Assembly: GCF_000311725.1 (NCBI RefSeq)
Contig: NZ_HE978511.1
Span: 1,203,171 to 1,249,335, forward strand
DNA from: Robertmurraya massiliosenegalensis JC6
Lineage (GTDB): Bacteria; Bacillota; Bacilli; Bacillales; Cytobacillaceae
DNA length: 46,165 bases
Reading direction: 5' to 3'
The position numbers were made by a program, and so were the translations under genes. The notes under the pieces were generated by a model, which did not search any database, had not been told where the DNA came from, and worked only from the letters and a program-made list of their open reading frames with translations. Below are positions 15,648 through 23,774 of this stretch, piece by piece (the stretch's first letter is position 1; the number at the start of each line of letters is the position of its first letter).

Positions 15648-16403
15648 TTAAATAGACAGTCCCCCATCAATCGTGATATTGCTCCCGTTCATGAAGGCCG
15701 CTTCCTCGCAGGCTGCAAATAAGATCGTGTGGGCAATTTCGGAACTTTTTGCGAGACGGTTCATTGGCTGTCTTGCTAAGTACATCGCAAGCATGGCTTC
15801 TGGATGTTCGGCATTATCAATCTTTGCTTGAACACCTTCAGTAATGGTCGTCCCAGGTGAAACACAATTGACTCTGATGTTATCATCGAGACAATCCATG
15901 GCAATCGATTTCGTTAATGCTAAAACGGCACCTTTAGATGCAGAATAGGCGCTTCGATTTTTGTGCCCTTTTTCAGCTGCCACAGAGCCTACATTTACAA
16001 TCACTCCGCCACCTTGTTTTTTCATTTCTTTCACCACATACTTCGATACTAAAAAGGTTCCTTGGACATTGACCAACAACGTCTCTAATAAATCCTCTTC
16101 CGTAGTCGTTTCGATCGTACCTGGTAAAACAACTGCCGCATTATTAACGAGGATATCGATCCGACCATATGCATCAATGGCTGCTTGGACCATTTTCTTT
16201 ATATCCGCTAGCTTCGATACATCTGCCTGTACAAAAATAGCATCAAAACCTTGTTCTTTTAAAATCTTTAACGTTTCTTCTCCTCGCTTACTACGAGAAT
16301 TAACGATCACCTTAGCCCCATTTTGAGCGAATTGAATAGCCGTTTCTCTACCAATTCCTGCTCCTGAACCAGTTATTAATACAACTTTATTGGTAAAGTC
16401 CAT
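15648..16403 (-). CDS. Short-chain dehydrogenase/reductase
   Basis: NAD(P)-dependent oxidoreductase, 251 aa. N-terminal T-G-S-G-A-G-I-G-R-E cofactor loop, N-N-A-A-V, catalytic Ser in N-V-G-S-V-A, and Y-S-A-S-K (Tyr/Lys). The Asn-Ser-Arg after the second strand suggests NADP preference. It ends I-T-I-D-G-G-L-S-I as in the FabG-like group. I start at ATG 16403 because AGAGGAG is 9 nt before it but touches the upstream ATG 16412. Last gene of the methionine-transporter-like operon; the substrate is presumably an intermediate of that pathway. Confidence 0.88.
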   Translation of the reverse strand: MDFTNKVVLITGSGAGIGRETAIQFAQNGAKVIVNSRSKRGEETLKILKEQGFDAIFVQADVSKLADIKKMVQAAIDAYGRIDILVNNAAVVLPGTIETTTEEDLLETLLVNVQGTFLVSKYVVKEMKKQGGGVIVNVGSVAAEKGHKNRSAYSASKGAVLALTKSIAMDCLDDNIRVNCVSPGTTITEGVQAKIDNAEHPEAMLAMYLARQPMNRLAKSSEIAHTILFAACEEAAFMNGSNITIDGGLSI

Positions 16404-16417
16404 AGACGCCATCTCCT

Positions 16418-17179
16418 CTACAAAAATTGATATTCTCCTTCCCCGATTGTGATCGTTTTTCCTTTAAGGTCAGGATTCGCTGTTTGAAAAATAAGTTTTT
16501 GCAGTCGATTCAGAGTCCCTTTTTTAAATACGAAGGTTTGGTCACCGACGATTAATTTTGCAACTTCTGTACTCTCATTTTCAAATCCAAACAATTCCTG
16601 CCAATGCTTTGCCACAGCTACTGGATCTTTTACATCAAATACGGCTTCCACAATTTGCACATCACCGACTGGATGTTTCTGAATAATCTTTGAGTCTATT
16701 AATCTTTCTCTTCGTTCTTGATCGGTTCCCATCCACTGAATGACAAATGGATATGGCAATCCTTGATAATCACCGGCAATCGTCATCATTTTCCATTCGA
16801 TTAAATTCCCTTGTGCATCCAAACGTTTTCCATCCATAATCGGAGACATATCTAATTGGAATGCCGATAACTGTTGCCTAACCGCTTCAATATCATCCGT
16901 TCTTAAAGCAACTCGACTCAATTCCTCTCGGGCCGGCAATAATTTAACCGAATCCCGCACCACATCATTTGGCTCTTTCACATTCTCTGCCAACGCACGG
17001 TCCTCAACACCTAGAAACTCAATATAACAAAGATCAAAATAACTTAACGCATTATAAGTTCCCCATTGCTTATGTGAACCACCGCTAAATGCAATTAATC
17101 CCTCTTCTTTAAACCGATCTATTGCTTTTTGTAGGTCGTTAACGTAGTGAACGGTATGATCCCATTTTATTTTAGCCAT
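16418..17179 (-). CDS. VOC-superfamily protein (Glyoxalase_3-like), 253 aa
   Basis: Two-part beta-alpha-beta fold. The N-terminal half has W-D-H-T-V-H-Y-V-N-D with the metal-type His, G-G-S-H-K-Q-W-G-T-Y-N-A and Y-I-E-F-L-G; the C-terminal half ends E-G-E-Y-Q-F. These fit PF13468-type proteins, which are often of unknown reaction. TAAGGAGGAA precedes the start. It sits between the ProC-like and SDR genes with short gaps, so it probably acts on the same imported compound. Confidence 0.8.
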   Translation of the reverse strand: MAKIKWDHTVHYVNDLQKAIDRFKEEGLIAFSGGSHKQWGTYNALSYFDLCYIEFLGVEDRALAENVKEPNDVVRDSVKLLPAREELSRVALRTDDIEAVRQQLSAFQLDMSPIMDGKRLDAQGNLIEWKMMTIAGDYQGLPYPFVIQWMGTDQERRERLIDSKIIQKHPVGDVQIVEAVFDVKDPVAVAKHWQELFGFENESTEVAKLIVGDQTFVFKKGTLNRLQKLIFQTANPDLKGKTITIGEGEYQFL

Positions 17180-17192
17180 TCAAGATTCCTCC

Positions 17193-17987
17193 TTACTCTT
17201 GTCCCAATTCTGTCGTTCGATTCACTGCCTTGAGTACACTGCGTTGCAAACCAGCTGCAAAGTCTGAACGATTCAACTCATGAAGGGCATTAATTCCAAC
17301 GCCGCCTGCAGAATTATTAATATCTAATAGCTGACGAGGGTGCTTGCCCGATAGCTTGAGCATTTCAACAGAGCCAACAACATTCTCCAACACGATATTC
17401 CATGCTTGTTCACGGGACAAACCAGCCAATACACCAGCGTCCGCAAATGATTCGATAAAATAATAGACATAATTTGGTCCAGCGACCCCGAATCCTGTAA
17501 AAATATCAATCAATCGTTCTTCAACATACATCACTTTTCCAAAGCCGTTTAAGAACTCATCCACTTGCTCTTTTGAGGCATAGCTATTTAAGGCCACTCC
17601 GCTATATCCATACCCAGTATCAGTCAACGTATTTGGAATGACACGGGCAATTGCTCGTTCCTCCCCTATAAAGTTCGCTAATTTTTCCATCGTCACACCC
17701 GCCACAATCGAAACGACAACGGCATCTTTTCGGCTATATTCACGGATTTGCACTCCTACTGATGCCAAATCATCTTGTGGGCGAACCCCAATGACAATGA
17801 TGTCTGCTTTCTTCAAAGCTTCCATTTGCTCACCACTTGCCTTTACCTGATAGGTTTCCATTAAATAGGTATTTCTTTGTTCGGAAATATCCGCAACCGT
17901 AATTTCATCCTTATTGACCGTTTCGTTTGCCAAAATAGCACGAATAATTGCTTCAACCATTTGGCCTCCACCGATAAAATGAATCAT
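17193..17987 (-). CDS. Pyrroline-5-carboxylate-reductase homologue (ProC-like)
   Basis: NAD(P)-dependent reductase fold, 264 aa: Rossmann start I-H-F-I-G-G-G-Q-M, V-R-P-Q-D-D, V-I-P-N-T-L and a C-terminal dimer domain with G-L-S-R-E-Q-A and N-N-S-A-G-G-V-G-I-N-A-L. The usual H-x-x-x-x-P-G-G-T loop near the end reads N-N-S-A-G-G-V here, so it may have a different substrate from true ProC. The start at ATG 17987 has AGGAGG; the longer frame adds a meaningless N-terminus. Its place in a transporter operon argues for a catabolic or special imine-reductase role, not housekeeping proline synthesis. Confidence 0.85.
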   Translation of the reverse strand: MIHFIGGGQMVEAIIRAILANETVNKDEITVADISEQRNTYLMETYQVKASGEQMEALKKADIIVIGVRPQDDLASVGVQIREYSRKDAVVVSIVAGVTMEKLANFIGEERAIARVIPNTLTDTGYGYSGVALNSYASKEQVDEFLNGFGKVMYVEERLIDIFTGFGVAGPNYVYYFIESFADAGVLAGLSREQAWNIVLENVVGSVEMLKLSGKHPRQLLDINNSAGGVGINALHELNRSDFAAGLQRSVLKAVNRTTELGQE

Positions 17988-18062
17988 CTCATAACCTCCT
18001 ACTTTATTTTCAAAATAGAAATAAGTAGGGACCATAACGCCCCCACTTATGACAATCAAAAA

Positions 18063-18896
18063 TTAATTATTTTCCCAAGCTTCTGGTAAAATAAATCCAT
18101 CATATTTTTCTTGAGATAAAATATATTCTTCGAATTCAGGCGATTCATAAGCCGCTTTTACATCCTTCGCCCATTGCGTATCTAAATTTTCCTCTAATAT
18201 TGATACGATAATGCGATGTTCTTCTGGTGTATTTTCAATTTTTAAAGCATCCGATATTTTCAAACCAGCATCGGCAATATAATTCCCATTCACCACACCA
18301 AAATCAACATCTTTCAATGAAACTAAAATTTGGGCTGGATCTAGTACTTGTAACTTAATATCATAGTCAGCTGGTGATACACTATTTAAATTGAAGTCTG
18401 TCGTTCCAGCATCATCAGCAATCGATACCCAACCAAGCTCCTCCATGATTCGTACCGCACGTTCTTGGTTAACAGGATCATTAGGAATCGCTACAGTTGA
18501 ACCATCCTTAACCGCATCAAGAGAATCATGATTTTCAGAACGCAAACTTTGTGGTGCACCTGGAGAGAATGCTAGTCGGGTCATCTTAATTCCTAATTCT
18601 TCATTAATGCCTTCCATATAGGCAGTACTTTGGAACACACTAGCATCAATTGCTCCTTCAGCCATCGCTGGGTTTACTTGCATATTTTGTGAAAATACTT
18701 TTACTTCGACATTGTAGCCTTTTTCCTCTAAAATCGGTAATATTCCATTGCGGAATTGCTCCTCATAAGTCCCGACCCCAAACCCAAATACAAGGTCTTT
18801 TTTCTCTTCACCACTATCACCGCTAGACTTATCACTTCCACAAGCAGCCAATAGCAAAACAGTAAATAATACAAAAATTGACAACAGTTTCTTCAT
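18063..18896 (-). CDS. MetQ/NlpA-family substrate-binding lipoprotein
   Basis: ABC importer receptor anchored outside the membrane, 277 aa. Lipoprotein signal with lipobox L-L-A-A-C at about residue 19, then the NlpA domain: F-G-F-G-V-G-T-Y, V-F-S-Q-N-M-Q-V-N-P-A, D-A-S-V-F-Q-S-T and a late G-N-Y-I-A-D-A-G. These resemble the methionine-binding MetQ, but the operon contains unrelated catabolic-looking genes, so the ligand may be another small amino-acid-like compound. AAGGGGAA precedes the ATG. Confidence 0.88.
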   Translation of the reverse strand: MKKLLSIFVLFTVLLLAACGSDKSSGDSGEEKKDLVFGFGVGTYEEQFRNGILPILEEKGYNVEVKVFSQNMQVNPAMAEGAIDASVFQSTAYMEGINEELGIKMTRLAFSPGAPQSLRSENHDSLDAVKDGSTVAIPNDPVNQERAVRIMEELGWVSIADDAGTTDFNLNSVSPADYDIKLQVLDPAQILVSLKDVDFGVVNGNYIADAGLKISDALKIENTPEEHRIIVSILEENLDTQWAKDVKAAYESPEFEEYILSQEKYDGFILPEAWENN

Positions 18897-18953
18897 TATA
18901 ATTCCCCTTCTTTTTCTACTTTTTTATTGGTAAATCATCATACCCACTAAAAA

Positions 18954-19967
18954 TTACAAAACACTGTTTCGTAACGTATTTAACGCACCTTCTGTTGCTT
19001 TCACAGAAACAGCACAGTTTGGCACTAATAAAAAGGATTGACCATCCATGATTTCTAACGCTCTTTTTGCTTGTTGCTCAATTAAAGCATCATTCATCCC
19101 ATCAAAAATTTCGTGATCAACACCGGCTACTTTCGTTTTTTCTAATGGAAGCTCTAACCCTGGATTTCCCTTTGCTTCTGTATCCCAGCTAATCCCTTCA
19201 ACCGGATAGTCATCAAAGCGGGCAGGCTGTGCATGCGCACCACATGTATGCAGAATTCGTTTTCCTTTTTTCATCGCATTTAAGACGATTAAATCATATG
19301 GACGAGAAAATTCATTAAAGGTCGCTTCATCAAATAATTGTGGATGAGCTGTACCAGTTACTGCGTAGAATACTCCATCTACTCCGACCGCTTCTAATGC
19401 CTCCACATATTTCGCCATTGTCAAAGCAATCGCATGTAATGCTTGATGTACTCCGGCACGTTCAGACAATAATAGCTTTTTAAAATCAAGAGGTTTTTCA
19501 CTGCCATACATCGTTTGATTAACATATGATGAATTTCCCGTTAAAAACATTAAGATCGTTAATGGGGAGAACATCGTTTGAATAATGGGCGTTTCTGGTA
19601 ACCCTTCTCGAATGTATTGTACAGCCTCGAGTTGTTCCTGAAGTGGCGCAGATGTTGCCACTTCAACTTCCTTCACATTCCAAATATCCGCAAAGTTTTG
19701 GATGATTGATTGACTTTGTCTCGGAAACACCCAACGATAATCATTGAAATCATATTGATTACCAAAAGCTTCTGCTAAATAGGTAGCGCGTGGATTAATC
19801 TTAATCCAGTCCCAGTCATACTTTTTCGCAAAATCAATCGTTGCTTCTGCCAAATCAATTGCTGATTGTTCTTTGTCTAGAAAATGATGCCAACCACTTA
19901 CAATCGAACGATCTGATTTTTCTCCGTTTAATATTTGTTCGAATCGTTGTTTTTTTGAGATACTCAT
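18954..19967 (-). CDS. UroD-fold protein with zinc methyltransferase motif
   Basis: 337 aa, uroporphyrinogen-decarboxylase superfamily. It has H240-x-C242 (H-T-C-G-A-H) and C318 (P-N-C-A-V), i.e. H-x-C-x75-C. That is the zinc site of the MtaA/MtbA methyltransferases that move methyl groups from corrinoid proteins, and is not a feature of haem-pathway UroD. I therefore read it as a methyltransferase-type or related zinc enzyme. No corrinoid protein gene is nearby, so the methyl donor is unknown. It lies between the permease (MetI-like) and receptor (MetQ-like) genes. AAAGGAG lies 11 nt upstream of the ATG. Confidence 0.82.
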   Translation of the reverse strand: MSISKKQRFEQILNGEKSDRSIVSGWHHFLDKEQSAIDLAEATIDFAKKYDWDWIKINPRATYLAEAFGNQYDFNDYRWVFPRQSQSIIQNFADIWNVKEVEVATSAPLQEQLEAVQYIREGLPETPIIQTMFSPLTILMFLTGNSSYVNQTMYGSEKPLDFKKLLLSERAGVHQALHAIALTMAKYVEALEAVGVDGVFYAVTGTAHPQLFDEATFNEFSRPYDLIVLNAMKKGKRILHTCGAHAQPARFDDYPVEGISWDTEAKGNPGLELPLEKTKVAGVDHEIFDGMNDALIEQQAKRALEIMDGQSFLLVPNCAVSVKATEGALNTLRNSVL

Positions 19968-19988
19968 AGACGAATGAACTCCTTTTCT

Positions 19989-20648
19989 CTATTCTTTTCT
20001 TGCTTTTCGAGCTAACGCATTACCAGATGATTGGATGAATTGTACGAAAACGACCAAAATGATTACGGTAGTGACCATCGCAAATGTATCAAAACGTTGG
20101 TAACCATAGACAATGGCTAAATCCCCAACCCCACCGCCACCAACTGTTCCAGCCATGGCAGTTGCACCAATTAATCCAATCGTTGCTGTCGTGATCGATA
20201 GAATAAGAGAGCCAAATGCTTCTGGTAATAAAAAGTACCAAATAATTTGAAACGGTGTTGCTCCCATTGATTCTGCTGCTTCGATAATTCCAGGGTTAAC
20301 TTCTAGCAACGAGTTTTCGATTAATCTCGCAATAAATGGCGATATAAAAATAATGAGTGGAACAATGGCGGCATTCGTACCTATCGATGTCCCAACAACC
20401 ATCCGCGTGAATGGAATGATCGCAACCATTAAAATGATGAATGGCAATGAACGAACAATATTAATAATCGGATTCAATATCGAGTAAAATATTTTATTTT
20501 CGATAATCCCGCCAGGTCTTGTCACAACAAGTGCAATTCCTAAAGGGATCCCAATCAATGAACCAACTAAGAGGGACATTCCTACCATATATAACGTATC
20601 AATACTTGCTTGTATGAATTGATCTAACGTAATGACGGTTTCAAACAT
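19989..20648 (-). CDS. MetI-like ABC permease
   Basis: Membrane subunit, 219 aa, five to six hydrophobic segments with a MetI-type E-S-M-G-A-T-P-F-Q-I-I EAA coupling loop around residue 145. Start and MetN stop overlap as TAATG, so the two are translationally coupled. Forms an importer with the MetN-like ATPase and MetQ-like lipoprotein. Confidence 0.9.
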   Translation of the reverse strand: MFETVITLDQFIQASIDTLYMVGMSLLVGSLIGIPLGIALVVTRPGGIIENKIFYSILNPIINIVRSLPFIILMVAIIPFTRMVVGTSIGTNAAIVPLIIFISPFIARLIENSLLEVNPGIIEAAESMGATPFQIIWYFLLPEAFGSLILSITTATIGLIGATAMAGTVGGGGVGDLAIVYGYQRFDTFAMVTTVIILVVFVQFIQSSGNALARKARKE

Positions 20649-21667
20649 TATTCAACGACCTCCTCAATACCTGCACCTTTTTCCCTTAAATATTGTAAAG
20701 CTCTCTCTATTGCAGAAGCATCCCCTTCAAATTGCATATACATAATGACAAGAGTCGTCCCTTGAATCTCGGTCATATTGGCAAATAAGATATTCACTTC
20801 GACGTCATAATTTTTCATCACTTGCTGAACAATCGGTTCGGAAGCAACTTCCCCTTTTACTTCCACTCGAAAAACTCTACTATTTTCTGTCTTCTTTAAC
20901 GAGCGCTTCACACTTTCTGGAATACTATTATGAATCACCGTTTTCACAAAATTCTTTGTTGTAGGGTGCTTTGGATGTCCAAATACATCTAACACAGAGC
21001 CTTGCTCAATGATTTCTCCCGCTTCCATCACAGCGACACGATTACACACTTCCTGGATTACGGACATCTCATGGGTGATAATCATAATCGTAATGTTATA
21101 TTCCTTATTCACTCTTTTTAGTAACTGCAAGATTGATTGCGTTGTTTGAGGATCAAGTGCCGACGTTGCCTCATCACAAAGTAATATTTTCGGATTCGAT
21201 GCCAATGCTCGTGCAATCCCAACCCGTTGTTTTTGCCCGCCGGATAGCTCTTTTGGGTAACTTTGCGCCTTTTCACTTAAGCCGACGAAATCAAGTAATT
21301 CCATCACCCGTTTCTTGATCTCTGCTTTTGGTCTTTTCGTTAACACAAGTGGGATAGCAACATTATCAAAAATTGTCTTTGACTCTAGTAAATTAAAATG
21401 CTGAAAGATCATCCCGATCTGTTTTTTCATAGTCCGTAATTGACTATCGGATAGGTTTCCCAACATTTGCCCATCAACTGTTACTTGTCCTCCAGTGGGA
21501 CGTTCTAAATAATTCACAAGTCGAACCAATGTACTTTTTCCAGCACCACTATAGCCAATCACACCGAAAATATCCCCTTCTTCGACCTTTAAATCAATCC
21601 CTTTCAAAGCTTCCGTTGTCACATTTTTTCGTTTATATGTCTTGTAAACACTCTTCATTTCAATCAT
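20648..21667 (-). CDS. MetN-like ABC ATPase with NIL domain
   Basis: 339 aa. Walker A G-Y-S-G-A-G-K-S-T, Q-loop F-Q-H-F-N-L-L, signature L-S-G-G-Q-K-Q-R-V-G, Walker B I-L-L-C-D-E-A-T-S-A-L-D, then a C-terminal NIL/ACT-like regulatory domain (about 265-339), which in MetN binds methionine and inhibits transport. Start ATG 21667 behind GAGGGGATC; a longer frame reaches back over the end of the regulator gene. No S-box riboswitch is visible upstream, unlike the usual Bacillus metNPQ; control is probably by the GntR gene. Confidence 0.9.
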   Translation of the reverse strand: MIEMKSVYKTYKRKNVTTEALKGIDLKVEEGDIFGVIGYSGAGKSTLVRLVNYLERPTGGQVTVDGQMLGNLSDSQLRTMKKQIGMIFQHFNLLESKTIFDNVAIPLVLTKRPKAEIKKRVMELLDFVGLSEKAQSYPKELSGGQKQRVGIARALASNPKILLCDEATSALDPQTTQSILQLLKRVNKEYNITIMIITHEMSVIQEVCNRVAVMEAGEIIEQGSVLDVFGHPKHPTTKNFVKTVIHNSIPESVKRSLKKTENSRVFRVEVKGEVASEPIVQQVMKNYDVEVNILFANMTEIQGTTLVIMYMQFEGDASAIERALQYLREKGAGIEEVVE

Positions 21668-21686
21668 TGTGATCCCCTCACTTTGC

Positions 21687-22349
21687 TTATCTATCTTTAT
21701 CTTCAATCCGTTTTAAAACATCATGTAAGCTACTAAGGATGTGATTTTGCATAGCTTTTTCTGCAGAGACGCCATCTTTATTTTTGATATACTGGAGAAT
21801 AAGGTTATGTTCCTCATCAGCTTGATCATTCCATTTCCCATACATCGAAACGAAATGACAATAGCGATTTGCATGATCTTTAATCATATTAAGAACTCTA
21901 ACGGACGTATTTAGTCCACTTATTTTCGCTAAATAATCATGAAATTCATTTCCATATGAGACAAATTCCTGTCCATATCCTAAGTGAAAAGATTGACGCA
22001 GCTTCTCCAAGATTTCTGTAAGAATCTCGATATCGTGCTTCATCGCATTATGAGCAGCATTTTTCGCAATGCTCCCTTCAAGCATGCTACGAATCATAAA
22101 AATTTCTTCTACTTCCTTTTTTGTAATTGAAGCAACTTTTAGTCTTCCATTCGGTTGCCTTACAAGGAACTCTTCCATTTCCAACATTTGAACTGCTTGT
22201 CGAAGTGGTGTCCTACTTATCTCCAACATATTCGCTAATTCTTCTTCTCGAACAACTTGATCTGGCTTTAATTCACCATAAATAATTTTCTGTTTAACTT
22301 GTGAATAAGCAACATCTTTCGTTAATCGGCGTTTTTGGATTAAGCTCAT
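21687..22349 (-). CDS. GntR-family regulator, FCD (FadR-like) subfamily
   Basis: 220 aa. Winged helix-turn-helix with L-K-P-D-Q-V-V-R-E-E-E-L-A and S-R-T-P-L-R-Q-A-V (about 28-65), then an all-helical FCD ligand domain with metal-type histidines in E-F-H-D-Y-L, A-N-R-Y-C-H and N-H-I-L-S-S-L-H. First gene of the operon; its stop lies 20 nt from the MetN start. The perfect palindrome at 22425-22442 is the likely operator. The effector is probably the imported compound or a product of it. Start at ATG 22349 behind GGGGGAGAGGGG. Confidence 0.88.
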   Translation of the reverse strand: MSLIQKRRLTKDVAYSQVKQKIIYGELKPDQVVREEELANMLEISRTPLRQAVQMLEMEEFLVRQPNGRLKVASITKKEVEEIFMIRSMLEGSIAKNAAHNAMKHDIEILTEILEKLRQSFHLGYGQEFVSYGNEFHDYLAKISGLNTSVRVLNMIKDHANRYCHFVSMYGKWNDQADEEHNLILQYIKNKDGVSAEKAMQNHILSSLHDVLKRIEDKDR

Positions 22350-22424
22350 CCCCTCTCCCCCTTGGAAGCACATTCTCTCGGTTAAAAAGTAAAATAGAAT
22401 TCTATTAACTTCTGAAACATTTGT

Positions 22425-22442
22425 ATAATTGTATACAATTAT
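22425..22442. promoter_or_regulatory. Perfect 18-bp palindrome, candidate GntR/FCD operator
   Basis: ATAATTGTATACAATTAT, centred on TTGTATACAA, the kind of core bound by FCD-type GntR proteins. It is 76 nt upstream of the regulator start. Confidence 0.7.
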
Positions 22443-22741
22443 TGAATTTAAAAATTATATAGCCACATTTAGAATCTTTTTTTAACGAGTTCAATTAATC
22501 TAAATCCCTAATAGGCTATGAACAGATATTACTTTAAAAATTATGAAAATTCTATTTGGTTGCAAGGTAACTTAACAGTATTTTTTTCTATGTAAACTTA
22601 AAAATCATTCGTTTATTAATAACAATTCCTATGAGTTTAATCGGTTTAAAGGATTATAAGAAATACTATACCATATAATGGGGAATATTCAATAAATAGT
22701 TCTTGAAATGGAAAAAGAAATGTGGAGAATTCGTGAAAAAA

Positions 22742-22782
22742 GACAGCTCCAGTGCTCCAAAGTGAAACACCGGAACCGTCCC
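22742..22782. repeat. GGTGTTTCA palindrome, degenerate copy
   Basis: The right arm TGAAACACCGGAACCGTCC is well preserved; the left arm (GACAGCTCCAGTGCTCCA) has decayed. It stands between the GntR operon and the end of the LysR gene and is followed by a TTTTTT-rich stretch. The rest of the 22443-22741 gap is A/T-rich and I see no gene or other element in it. Confidence 0.6.
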
Positions 22783-22803
22783 TCTGTTTTTTGTTTTTTG
22801 TTT

Positions 22804-23646
22804 TTACTGTTTTATCAAACGTAAAAAAGCAAGGTAGGCTTGGTCAAGATAAATGTCTTTTCGGTGGATGAAACTGAAATCGACTGTTTGCTCGTCAGGA
22901 GGAAGTGTATGAACCGTGAGCGTTCCTGCTTTGATTTGCTGGCTAGCAAGGGCTTTGGGGAGAATCGCCATCCCGAGACCTGCCTCGATGCAATGCAAAA
23001 TCGCTTCCAAGGTACTGAGCTCCAACTGGTTGCCTGGAGAAATTTTCTTTCTCTCAAGCCAGCGGTCAAGTCTTGTTTTATACGGACAATGAAGACGTGT
23101 CAATATATTTTTAGCACTGAACTCAATGTCTTGCTTTGCATTTGAAATAATCACGAGCTCCCCTTGAAATATTGGAATGACTTCCAGCCGGTTGTCTGCA
23201 ATCGGTCCAATGACAAAAGCTCCGTCAAGCTTATGTGCAAGCACATCCTGAACGAGCTGAGTAGTTAACGCAACGCGCAATGATAGCTCGACATTCGGAA
23301 ATTTCTCATTATAATTCACCAACAACTTTGGCAATAGGGTCGCAGCGGCTGTTTCATTTGTGCCTAGAGTAAGTGAGCCATGAGGTTGTTCTGAGTCCTG
23401 GATCGCTTTTTTTGTTTCATTGACAAGCAACAAAATTTCCTCGGCTTGTTTTAATAATAATTTTCCCTTTCCCGTCAAACTGATGCCGCGTGGGTGACGA
23501 TAAAATAGCTGGGTGTTTAGCTCCGTCTCCAGCTTTTTCATTCTTGCCGTCACATTCGATTGGACATAGTTTAGCCGTTCCGCTGTTTTTGTGATGTTTT
23601 GTTCAGCAGCGAGCGTTTTGAAAATAAGCAGATCCTTAAAATGCAT
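22804..23646 (-). CDS. LysR-family regulator
   Basis: 280 aa. Helix-turn-helix near the start with I-T-K-T-A-E-R-L-N-Y-V-Q-S-N-V-T-A-R-M-K-K-L-E; effector domain with L-T-L-G-T-N-E-T-A-A and C-I-E-A-G-L-G-M-A-I-L-P. Start at ATG 23646 behind AAGGAGAG. Divergent from the dehalogenase-like hydrolase with 128 bp between, so it probably controls that gene and itself. Its G+C is a little higher than its neighbours. Confidence 0.87.
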   Translation of the reverse strand: MHFKDLLIFKTLAAEQNITKTAERLNYVQSNVTARMKKLETELNTQLFYRHPRGISLTGKGKLLLKQAEEILLLVNETKKAIQDSEQPHGSLTLGTNETAAATLLPKLLVNYNEKFPNVELSLRVALTTQLVQDVLAHKLDGAFVIGPIADNRLEVIPIFQGELVIISNAKQDIEFSAKNILTRLHCPYKTRLDRWLERKKISPGNQLELSTLEAILHCIEAGLGMAILPKALASQQIKAGTLTVHTLPPDEQTVDFSFIHRKDIYLDQAYLAFLRLIKQ

Positions 23647-23681
23647 CTTTGACTCTCCTTCACAACAATCATCAAAATAAG

Positions 23682-23692
23682 TGATTGAATCA
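23682..23692. promoter_or_regulatory. Weak candidate LysR site
   Basis: TGATTGAATCA, a short perfect dyad with further TGATT/AATCA half-sites around it, in the divergent promoter space of the LysR and hydrolase genes. Confidence 0.35.
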
Positions 23693-23774
23693 TTCAAAAA
23701 CAATCATTTTTAATTATATATTAAAAGAGTTAAACTGTACTAAGCAAACTATTAATTTGAGAGGTGATTAGAAA

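Noticed and set aside
16900-22450. S-box or T-box leader for the methionine-like transporter
   Set aside because: No such conserved leader is visible upstream; a GntR palindrome is present instead.
22815-23145. ORFs on both strands inside the LysR gene
   Set aside because: Shadow frames of a well-supported regulator; no ribosome sites and no domain features.
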